Assembly: GCA_013152625.1 (NCBI GenBank)
Contig: JAADFY010000065.1
Location: 1,700-10,927 of the forward strand
From: Alphaproteobacteria bacterium
GTDB lineage: Bacteria > Pseudomonadota > Alphaproteobacteria > Rhizobiales > Devosiaceae
Direction of reading: 5' to 3'
DNA: 9,228 bases
This document shows positions 1 through 5,543 of the stretch, one piece after another. Both the position numbers and the translations under genes were made by a program. Within the stretch, counting starts at the first letter, position 1. The number at the start of each line of letters is the position of its first letter. The notes beneath the pieces are model-generated. The model searched no databases. It was not told where the DNA came from and saw only the letters and a list, made by a program, of their open reading frames with translations.

Positions 1-121
1 GGTCGGATTTGGCCCGCTCGATCTCGGTAAAGCAGCGAAAGGTGAACCGGTCGCCGTACCGGGCAAGGGTGCGCTCGATCCGGGCGATTTCACATATATC
101 GTTGCCAAGGCCGATAATCAT
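1..121 (-). CDS. acpS: Holo-[acyl-carrier-protein] synthase, N-terminal part (cut by window edge)
   Basis: AcpS transfers the 4'-phosphopantetheine arm of coenzyme A to the serine of apo-acyl carrier protein in the cytoplasm, which activates ACP for fatty acid synthesis. Only the first 40 residues are in the window. They begin MIIGLGNDICEIARIER and continue with an FRCFTEIERAKSD segment. The first part is the family's nucleotide/metal-binding start, with Asp8 in the position of the conserved Mg/CoA-binding aspartate, and the second is the typical alphaproteobacterial continuation. The ATG at 121 overlaps the pyrE stop as ATGA (121-118), so translation is probably coupled. A short AGGG lies only three bases upstream, at 128-125. 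In many alphaproteobacteria pdxJ precedes acpS; here pyrE sits directly before it. The rest of the gene lies left of the window. Confidence 0.9.
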   Translation of the reverse strand, partial: MIIGLGNDICEIARIERTLARYGDRFTFRCFTEIERAKSD

Positions 122-708
122 ATTCCCTGCAAACCTCTGCTGCCCGGCTTGACCGGTTTGATCGCGGCCAGTTCCGGCGGAATTTCATCGGCACGGTAGG
201 CGGGCACTTTATATCGGGTCAACGATATCAGCGGCACCCCGACCTCCGCCTCGCCGTCGGAACGGTCAATGATGCAGGCGGCGGCCAGCACTTTGGCGCC
301 CAGGCGCTCAAGACACGTGACGCACTCCCGGATCGACAGGCCGGTGGAAACAATGTCTTCGACCACAATTACCGATGTGCCCCGGGGAAAGTCAAAACCG
401 CGCCGCAGCTCAAACTGTCCCGCAACCCGTTCGGTATAGACCGCCGGCACCTTCAAATGGCGGGCGGTTTCATAGCCGGGGATCAGCCCGCCAACCGCCG
501 GCGACACCACAAGGTCAAACGGGTCGATCCCGGACGCCTGAATTTTTTCGGCCAGGGCCCGGCACAGGATTTCGGTTTTGTCCGGGTGCATGAACACCAG
601 CGCCTTTTGCAAAAAAACCGGCGACCGCAACCCTGAGGACAGGATGAAATGCCCGTTCAGTATGGCGCCACATTGCTCGAAAATTTCAAGAACCTCGGCC
701 CGTGTCAT
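118..708 (-). CDS. pyrE: Orotate phosphoribosyltransferase
   Basis: PyrE joins orotate and PRPP to give orotidine 5'-monophosphate, the fifth step of pyrimidine synthesis, in the cytoplasm. From the ATG at 708 the protein has 196 residues, normal for this branch. The N-terminal GHFILSSGLRSPVFLQK block is the orotate-binding start. SPAVGGLIPGYETAR follows near residues 69-83, then the TERVAGQFELRRGF flexible-loop region near 92-105, and the PRPP signature VIVVEDIVSTG near 113-123. The loop wording (ER..G.F.LRRGF) and the PGSRGL ending resemble the Thermus-type branch rather than the E. coli branch. TTG (714), GTG (711) and ATG (708) stand consecutively in frame behind a strong AGGAGG at 725-720. 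I chose ATG because relatives begin MTRxEVL, but GTG has the better spacing (8 bases). It lies three bases after the rsh stop at the earliest start and overlaps acpS by four bases, so it is an operon member. Confidence 0.95.
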   Translation of the reverse strand: MTRAEVLEIFEQCGAILNGHFILSSGLRSPVFLQKALVFMHPDKTEILCRALAEKIQASGIDPFDLVVSPAVGGLIPGYETARHLKVPAVYTERVAGQFELRRGFDFPRGTSVIVVEDIVSTGLSIRECVTCLERLGAKVLAAACIIDRSDGEAEVGVPLISLTRYKVPAYRADEIPPELAAIKPVKPGSRGLQGI

Positions 709-725
709 CACCAACTATACCTCCT
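708..725 (-). promoter_or_regulatory. pyrE ribosome binding site with three consecutive start codons
   Basis: AGGAGG (725-720) is embedded in the last codons of rsh. It is followed by TATAG, which contains the rsh stop TAG at 717-715, and then by TTG GTG ATG in one frame. Spacing from the AGGAGG is 5, 8 and 11 bases respectively. Any of the three could initiate, and the resulting proteins differ by only two residues. The layout implies translation coupled to the end of rsh. Confidence 0.75.
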
Positions 726-3012
726 GCCCGATCTGGTCGGTTGCGGCAAACTCGGGGGCCAGTTCCACGACCTTGAACGCCACCGCCTCGGAACTCTTGG
801 CCCGGCGCACATTGGATAATCCCTGGGTGCGTCGCAGGGTGGAAAGCACATCGTTGAGTTGGGCCAGATCGCGCACCTCCAGCTCGAACAGCATGGCGTG
901 AAAATCCCCGGAAATGGCCCGCACCAGCAGATTGTGAATGTTGGCCTCGCACGCAGCAATTGCCGCTGAAACATGGGCTAACGCCCCGGGCCGGTTGGAG
1001 GATTGCAGTGTGATCACACACGAATGCAACCGGTCGGCGGCGCCGTTGGCTAAATCCCAGCGCACATCGAGCCAAAAGTTCCCCGGCTCGTGAAACGCAC
1101 CAAGAGCTTCCGATTCGATGGGGTAAATCGTCAGCAGGCCGTTTATGTCCAGAATGCCCACCAGACGATCGCCGGGTAATATGCCCTCCGGTGACAGGGC
1201 AACCGGGGTATCGAACGAAACCAGTGGCAGGCTCGATTTTGCCTTTACCAGCGGCAGCTGGCCTCCGGGCACCCGAAACTTGAACATCTCGGCCTGACCG
1301 AGGCCAAACCAGCCATCCGCCCGGGTGCCCACAGGCAGCAACGGACTGCGCCGCCGGCGCCGGCGCCCTCCCCCTTTTACGGCCCATATTTCCTGCGCCA
1401 TCTTATCGGCATCAATGGCCGTGTCCCCCAGTGCGACGATCATCTCCCGGCGGTTTGCATGCCCCAGTTTTTCAACCAGCCGGGTGGTTTCATCGGCGCT
1501 CAGGCTCACCGCTTCGCGCTCAAGAATAGCGGCAAACAGCTGTTCGCCAAGAACAAAGGCCCGCTCCGCCGCCGCAATGCGAATGGCGCGGCGTATGGCG
1601 CTGCGGGCCCGGCCGGTCACAGCGATCCGCTCCCAGTTTGGCGGCGGCGTATGGCCCGTCGCCCGCAGGATCTCCACTTCATCTCCATTGTGCAAGGTGG
1701 TGATCAATGGAACCGAGGTGCCGTTGATCTTGCACCCCACACAGGTGTCACCGATTTCGGTGTGTACCGCGTAGGCAAAATCAATCGGCGTGGCGCCCCG
1801 CGGCAGCGCGATCAACCCGCCCCCGGGCGTAAAACAGAACACCTGATCCTGAAACAGTTGCAGCTTTGTGTGTTCGAGAAATTCCTCCGGGTTTTCCCCT
1901 TCTGTCAAATTGGCAATCGTGGAGCGCAACCAGCCATAGGCGCGGCTTTCCGCTTCCAGCCGGGACATATCCTCCCACAGGCCCTCTTTGTACAGTTCGT
2001 GGGCGGCAATACCGAACTCGGCCACCTCATGCATCTGCCGTGTGCGGATCTGCAACTCGACGCGCTGTTTGCGCGGGCCGACAACCGTGGTGTGCACGGA
2101 GCGGTATTCATTGTGTTTCGGTGTTGAAATATAGTCTTTGAACCGGCCGGGCACCACCGACCAGGTGGTGTGCACCACGCCCAGGGCCCGGTAACACTCG
2201 TCAATATTTGCAACAATAATCCGGAAACCGATAATATCGGAGAGTTGCTCGAGCCCGATGGATTTTCGCTCCATTTTGCGAAAAACAGAATAGATCCGCT
2301 TTAACCGCGACTGGACCAGAGCTTTAACGCCAACCTTTTCCAGATGGCCCGACAACTCGGCGGTAATTTCGACCACCGTGGCCTCGGTTTCCTCACGATA
2401 GGTGGCAAGCCGCTTGCTGATTGCGGCAAAATGTTCGGGCTGAAGCGTTTGAAACGCCAGATCCTCCAGTTCGGAGCGCATATCCTGCATGCCCATGCGC
2501 CCCGCCAGCGGCGCATAGATGTCCATTGTTTCCCGGGCGATGCGCTCCCGTGCTTCGGGGTTCATGAATTCGAGGGTACGCATATTGTGCAGCCGGTCGG
2601 CCAGCTTGACCAGCAGCACGCGCACATCCTGGGAAATCGCCAGCAGCAACTTGCGCAAATTGTCCGCTTCGGCTTTTTCCCGGCTGACCAGATTTAGCCG
2701 GTCGATCTTGGTCAGGCCCTCGACAATCGCCCCGATTTCGGGTCCGAACATGATATCAATCTCGGCCCGGGTGGCATCGGTATCTTCAATGGTATCGTGC
2801 AAGAGCGCCACGGCAATGGTGGCATCGTCGAGTTTTAGGTCGGTCAGGATCGCCGCGACCTCAAGGGGGTGGGCAAAATACGGATCGCCGGAGGCGCGTT
2901 TCTGCGTGCCGTGCTTTTGCATGGCATACACATAAGCCTTGTTGAGCAGGTCCACATTCGTGTGCGGATTATAGGCCTGAACCCGCTCGACCAGTTCAAA
3001 TTGACGCATCAT
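715..3012 (-). CDS. rsh: Bifunctional (p)ppGpp synthetase/hydrolase, RelA/SpoT family
   Basis: This long Rel/Spo enzyme makes (p)ppGpp from ATP and GTP/GDP and also degrades it, setting the stringent response. It has 765 residues. The HD hydrolase domain has its ligand set intact: His48 in YFAHP, His72-Asp73 with Glu76 and Asp77 in LLHDTIEDT, and Asp139 and Asn143 in LADRLHNMRTL. The synthetase domain has Asp259 in DIIGFRI, the charged loop RFKD at 290-293 (RXKD, the bifunctional type rather than RelA's EXDD) and Glu319 in VELQIRT. A TGS domain follows at about 384-450, then helical sequence, six consecutive Arg at 550-555, a degenerate zinc-finger-like segment (about 595-640) and a C-terminal ACT domain (about 661-735). 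The four expected zinc ligands read Pro608, Glu609, Tyr630 and Ser634. The paired MetMet start fits relatives, but the nearest Shine-Dalgarno is 14 bases upstream. A terminator separates it from rpoZ. Often annotated relA or spoT. Confidence 0.96.
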   Translation of the reverse strand: MMRQFELVERVQAYNPHTNVDLLNKAYVYAMQKHGTQKRASGDPYFAHPLEVAAILTDLKLDDATIAVALLHDTIEDTDATRAEIDIMFGPEIGAIVEGLTKIDRLNLVSREKAEADNLRKLLLAISQDVRVLLVKLADRLHNMRTLEFMNPEARERIARETMDIYAPLAGRMGMQDMRSELEDLAFQTLQPEHFAAISKRLATYREETEATVVEITAELSGHLEKVGVKALVQSRLKRIYSVFRKMERKSIGLEQLSDIIGFRIIVANIDECYRALGVVHTTWSVVPGRFKDYISTPKHNEYRSVHTTVVGPRKQRVELQIRTRQMHEVAEFGIAAHELYKEGLWEDMSRLEAESRAYGWLRSTIANLTEGENPEEFLEHTKLQLFQDQVFCFTPGGGLIALPRGATPIDFAYAVHTEIGDTCVGCKINGTSVPLITTLHNGDEVEILRATGHTPPPNWERIAVTGRARSAIRRAIRIAAAERAFVLGEQLFAAILEREAVSLSADETTRLVEKLGHANRREMIVALGDTAIDADKMAQEIWAVKGGGRRRRRRSPLLPVGTRADGWFGLGQAEMFKFRVPGGQLPLVKAKSSLPLVSFDTPVALSPEGILPGDRLVGILDINGLLTIYPIESEALGAFHEPGNFWLDVRWDLANGAADRLHSCVITLQSSNRPGALAHVSAAIAACEANIHNLLVRAISGDFHAMLFELEVRDLAQLNDVLSTLRRTQGLSNVRRAKSSEAVAFKVVELAPEFAATDQIGQEV

Positions 3013-3025
3013 GGCCGGTGGTCAT
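2996..3025 (-). other. Possible nine-codon leader ORF overlapping the rsh start
   Basis: An ATG at 3025 opens a nine-codon frame (MTTGHDASI) ending in TGA at 2998-2996, inside the first codons of rsh and out of frame with it. The only clear Shine-Dalgarno in the rsh leader, AGGAG at 3031-3027, is one base from this ATG (normally too close) and 14 bases from the rsh ATG at 3012 (normally too far). Either spacing is unusual. The mini-ORF may be chance, or it may feed ribosomes to the rsh start by overlap. Confidence 0.2.
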
Positions 3026-3032
3026 ACTCCTG

Positions 3033-3068
3033 AAAGAAAAAGGCGCCTCAAATTGTGTGGCGCCTTTT
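3033..3068 (-). terminator. Intrinsic terminator between rpoZ and rsh
   Basis: Read on the minus strand, AAAAGGCGCC (3068-3059) and GGCGCCTTTT (3047-3038) form a 10-base-pair stem around an 11-base loop. The T tract TTTTTCTTT runs from 3041 to 3033. The stem starts 37 bases after the rpoZ stop and the T tract ends about 20 bases before the rsh start. It probably ends the rpoZ transcript or acts as a partial terminator that lowers read-through into rsh. The A-rich side opposite the T tract makes the plus-strand reading look somewhat terminator-like too, but no plus-strand gene ends here. Confidence 0.8.
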
Positions 3069-3105
3069 ATAGCATAATTCGTTCTGAACCCGGGTCGGGG
3101 CAGGA

Positions 3106-3474
3106 TTACTCGTCGCGACGGTCCGGCGGTGCCAGCCCTTCAATGCCCCGCAACAGATCTTCCTCGGACATGGTGTCAAAGTCTGCGGCCGGATCGTTCG
3201 TCCGGTTTTCAACCATGGGCGCGGCGGCTCCGTCCGGTTCGTCCACTTCCACGTATTTTTGTAAAGAGTGAATAAGGTCTTCCTTGAGGTCGCCCGGAGA
3301 AATCGTGCCGTCGCCGATTTCGCGCAGGGAAACCACCGGATTTTTGTCATTATCCCGTTCCACAGTGATCTCGGTTCCGGACGAAATCAACCGGGCCCGA
3401 TGGGCAGCCATCAGGACGAGATCAAAGCGATTGGGAATTTTTTCAATGCAGTCTTCAACGGTGACGCGGGCCAC
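3106..3474 (-). CDS. rpoZ: DNA-directed RNA polymerase omega subunit
   Basis: Omega helps the beta-prime subunit fold and join RNA polymerase. Together with beta-prime it forms ppGpp binding site 1 in the enzymes where this is known. From the GTG at 3474 the product has 122 residues beginning MARVTVEDCIEKIPNRFDLVL. The HRARLISSG segment is the conserved omega core, and DNDKNPVVSLREI plus DLKEDLIHSLQK are typical of alphaproteobacteria. An acidic, poorly ordered tail makes up the last third, and the protein is longer than E. coli omega (about 90 residues). I chose GTG 3474 over the TTG at 3480: it gives the conserved Met-Ala-Arg N-terminus, whose residues contact ppGpp in E. coli, and it sits seven bases from AGGAG (3486-3482), whereas the TTG abuts it. 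The gene is monocistronic or leads weakly into rsh through the terminator. Confidence 0.95.
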   Translation of the reverse strand: MARVTVEDCIEKIPNRFDLVLMAAHRARLISSGTEITVERDNDKNPVVSLREIGDGTISPGDLKEDLIHSLQKYVEVDEPDGAAAPMVENRTNDPAADFDTMSEEDLLRGIEGLAPPDRRDE

Positions 3475-3507
3475 GTGCAAACTCCTGACAACAAGGGGAT
3501 CGCGGCG

Positions 3508-3536
3508 TCTTTACAACACCGGCGCCGCCATTTCAA
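3508..3536 (-). promoter_or_regulatory. rpoZ: Candidate sigma-70-type promoter for rpoZ
   Basis: On the minus strand TTGAAA (3536-3531) is followed after exactly 17 bases by TAAAGA (3513-3508). Transcription would begin near 3500 and give a short leader of about 25 bases carrying the AGGAG at 3486-3482. The -35 matches the TTGACA consensus at five of six positions, but the -10 matches weakly, as is common in alphaproteobacteria. Confidence 0.4.
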
Positions 3537-3641
3537 GCACTTCTGTTCTATCACATATGGGCATTTATGCTTGCGTCTTTCGCCGGAGGCGCCTAATTAA
3601 CTGCGCTGTTTACCGGGCGGTTTTATAAGCACGGTCAGTTT

Positions 3642-3668
3642 TTTGCAGACAGGCGCGTGTCTTGCAAA
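3642..3668. repeat. Interrupted inverted repeat in the rpoZ/NYN intergenic region
   Basis: TTTGCAGACA (3642-3651) and TGTCTTGCAAA (3658-3668) are complementary apart from one bulged base, around the six-base centre GGCGCG. No T tract follows on either strand in the right place, so it does not look like a terminator. It lies in the 290-base divergent region 3481-3770, about 100 bases upstream of the NYN gene, and could be a regulator binding site or chance. I see no small gene in this region. Confidence 0.4.
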
Positions 3669-3706
3669 CCGGCAGGCAGCATCTTGCCCACAAAACTACG
3701 CAACAT

Positions 3707-3733
3707 TTGCCTGGTAACAAATCAGTCTATATC
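3707..3733 (+). promoter_or_regulatory. Weak promoter candidate for the NYN-UDG pair
   Basis: TTGCCT (3707-3712) and TATATC (3728-3733) are separated by 15 bases, shorter than the ideal 17. Position (about 40 bases before the start codon) and strand suit the plus-strand pair that follows. The hexamer match and spacing are mediocre. Confidence 0.25.
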
Positions 3734-3773
3734 TGACCCACAGCCAGCATAAATCATCGCGCAAAGGACCATG

Positions 3774-4391
3774 ATGGATATTTTCGATCCCCGGGAGAAA
3801 GTTGTTCTGTTTATCGACGGAGCAAATCTTTACGCCACCGCCAAAGCGCTCGGCACCGACCTGGATTATCGCAAGCTCTTAAAAGAATTCAACAAACACG
3901 CCTTTCTGCTGCGAGCATACTATTATACTGCCCTGATCGAAGATCAGGAATATTCCTCCATCCGACCCTTGATCGACTGGCTGGACTACAACGGATATAC
4001 GGTGGTCACCAAACCGGCCAAGGAGTTTACCGACAGCCTGGGCCGGCGGAAAATCAAGGGCAACATGGACATCGAACTGGCCATCGATGCTCTGGAAATG
4101 GCCCCGCACTATGATCATCTGGTTCTTTTTTCCGGCGACGGGGATTTTACCGCCCTGGTTGCCGCCGTGCAGCGGCTGGGCAAAAAAGTCACGGTTGCTT
4201 CAACCATTGCCACCCAGACGCCGATGATTTCAGACGATTTGCGCCGCCGGGCCGACCATTTTCTGGACGTGGCCGATCTGGTCAAGCGAATCGGACGCCC
4301 CCAGCCGGAACGCCAGCCCGAGCCATTTCCCGGTGACAACGGGCAAGAAGATGGGCGAGAAGACGAACAAGACGACGACGGGAATGGATAA
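3774..4391 (+). CDS. NYN domain protein (LabA/DUF88 family), putative RNase
   Basis: The protein is about 205 residues and consists mainly of a PIN-like NYN domain, a fold of metal-dependent RNases. Counted from the upstream ATG at 3771, the acidic residues expected in the active site are present: Asp16 in VVLFIDGANLY, Asp100 in KGNMDIELAIDAL, and Asp123 and Asp125 in LFSGDGDFTALV. After about residue 170 comes a low-complexity, very acidic tail rich in Gln, Glu, Asp and Gly, with no domain I recognise. The substrate is unknown; RNase activity is inferred from family and active site. Two ATGs stand together (3771 and 3774). AAGGA at 3764-3768 is two bases from the first and five from the second, so I prefer 3774. 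The end overlaps the start chosen for the uracil-DNA glycosylase, suggesting co-translation. From memory, the order rpoZ, NYN, UDG, smpB, dapA, slt recurs in rhizobia. Confidence 0.88.
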   Translation: MDIFDPREKVVLFIDGANLYATAKALGTDLDYRKLLKEFNKHAFLLRAYYYTALIEDQEYSSIRPLIDWLDYNGYTVVTKPAKEFTDSLGRRKIKGNMDIELAIDALEMAPHYDHLVLFSGDGDFTALVAAVQRLGKKVTVASTIATQTPMISDDLRRRADHFLDVADLVKRIGRPQPERQPEPFPGDNGQEDGREDEQDDDGNG

Positions 4392-5049
4392 GGGCGCACA
4401 GCCCGGTCCACAGACCGGCGCGCCGTTCGACCCCCTGCCCGCCTGTCAGCTTTGCCCCAGGCTACACAAATACCGGGCTGAAAATGCCACACAATATCCC
4501 GGCTGGCACAATGGGCCGGTGCCCTGGTGGGGGGCGGCACATCCGGACATACTCATTGTGGGGCTGGCGCCGGGCGTAAAAGGGGCAAACCGGACCGGGC
4601 GCCCGTTCACCGGTGATTATGCCGGAGATCTTTTGTTTGCCACTTTGAAAAAATTCGGGCTGGCCACCGGCGCCTATGACGCCCGGGCCGACGATGGTGT
4701 GTGCCTTGTGGGGTGCGCGATTGTCAACGCGGTGCGGTGCGTTCCCCCGCAAAACAAGCCCCTGCCGGCTGAAATCAATACCTGCCGGCAATATCTCACC
4801 CCGGCCCTTACCGGCCCGAATGCGCCCCGGCTGATCATTGCCCTGGGCACCATCGCCCACGCCAGTGTGCTTTCAGCTCTTGGGGTGCGCCAGGCGGCGC
4901 ACAGGTTTGCCCACGCCGCCCGCCACGAAATTCCCGGCGCCCCGGTGCTTTTGGACAGCTATCACTGCTCCCGGTACAATACCAACACCAAGCGGCTGAC
5001 TACACCCATGTTCGAAGCGGTTTTTGCCGCCGCCACCGGGGGGCTATAG
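4384..5049 (+). CDS. Family 5 (UDGb-type) iron-sulfur uracil-DNA glycosylase
   Basis: This enzyme removes uracil, and in this family other deaminated bases, from DNA at the start of base excision repair. From the ATG at 4384 it has 221 residues. Four cysteines placed as 4Fe-4S ligands are Cys21 and Cys24 (CQLC), Cys119 (AVRCVPPQNKPLP) and Cys134 (INTC). Motif A reads GLAPGVKGANRTGRPFTGD (about 60-78). It has Ala in place of the polar catalytic Asp/Asn of families 1 and 4, which is the mark of the UDGb group. The C-terminal motif DSYHCSRYNTNT (about 191-202) carries the conserved His194. The reading frame is open further upstream, with an ATG at 4351 and a GTG at 4333, so the start is uncertain. 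The 4384 start overlaps the NYN stop by eight bases and matches the usual distance to the first cysteine. The 3' end overlaps smpB. Confidence 0.93.
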   Translation: MDKGAQPGPQTGAPFDPLPACQLCPRLHKYRAENATQYPGWHNGPVPWWGAAHPDILIVGLAPGVKGANRTGRPFTGDYAGDLLFATLKKFGLATGAYDARADDGVCLVGCAIVNAVRCVPPQNKPLPAEINTCRQYLTPALTGPNAPRLIIALGTIAHASVLSALGVRQAAHRFAHAARHEIPGAPVLLDSYHCSRYNTNTKRLTTPMFEAVFAAATGGL

Positions 5050-5532
5050 CGCGGTTTTCATCAGGCGCGATTTCTGGCGCTGCCAGTCGCGGTTTTTTTG
5101 GGTTTCGCGCTTGTCATAGGTTTTTTTGCCCTTGGCCAGAGCGATCAGCAGTTTGGCTCGCCCCTTTTCATTAAAATAGAGTTTTAGGGGCACAATAGTA
5201 TTGCCCGATCGCTCGACGGCGCTGGTCAACCGGTCGACCTCGCGCCGTTTAAGCAGCAATTTCCGACGCCGGCGTTCTTTGTGATTAAAGCGGTTGGCCT
5301 CCATCAATACCGGCACGTATGCATTGATCAGCCAGATCTCGCCACCCTCGGGGGAGGCATATGAGTCGGTAATCTGGGCCTTGCCATGGCGCAGGGACTT
5401 GACCTCGGTGCCGGTGAGCACAAGGCCTGCCTCCAGAGTATCCAGAATTTCATAATCGTACCGGGCGCGCCGGTTTTCCGCCACCTGCCCGGTGGTCAGC
5501 AGACCCTTTTTGATGTCCTTTTTTTTTGCCAT
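5044..5532 (-). CDS. smpB: SsrA-binding protein SmpB
   Basis: SmpB binds tmRNA and delivers it to stalled ribosomes for trans-translation. The 162-residue length is normal. ENRRARYDYEILDTLEAG, LTGTEVKSLRHGKAQ and SYASPEGGEIWLINAYV form the conserved beta-barrel core that binds the tmRNA. The basic C-terminal tail with YDKRETQKNRDWQRQKSRLMK is complete; this tail enters the empty mRNA channel. No clear Shine-Dalgarno precedes the ATG, but the first codons contain nine consecutive A bases (5527-5519), which keeps the start unstructured. It begins 11 bases after the dapA stop, so it is probably the second gene of a dapA-smpB unit. At its 3' end it converges on the glycosylase gene, and the two share six bases. 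Confidence 0.96.
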   Translation of the reverse strand: MAKKKDIKKGLLTTGQVAENRRARYDYEILDTLEAGLVLTGTEVKSLRHGKAQITDSYASPEGGEIWLINAYVPVLMEANRFNHKERRRRKLLLKRREVDRLTSAVERSGNTIVPLKLYFNEKGRAKLLIALAKGKKTYDKRETQKNRDWQRQKSRLMKTAL

Positions 5533-5543
5533 AACGCCAGGCC

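Noticed and set aside
686..1387. Long arginine- and glycine-rich minus-strand frame inside rsh
   Set aside because: It is a shadow of the rsh coding frame with no family resemblance.
3642..3668. Terminator call for the inverted repeat
   Set aside because: The T run is on the wrong side for plus-strand transcription and absent downstream on the minus strand.
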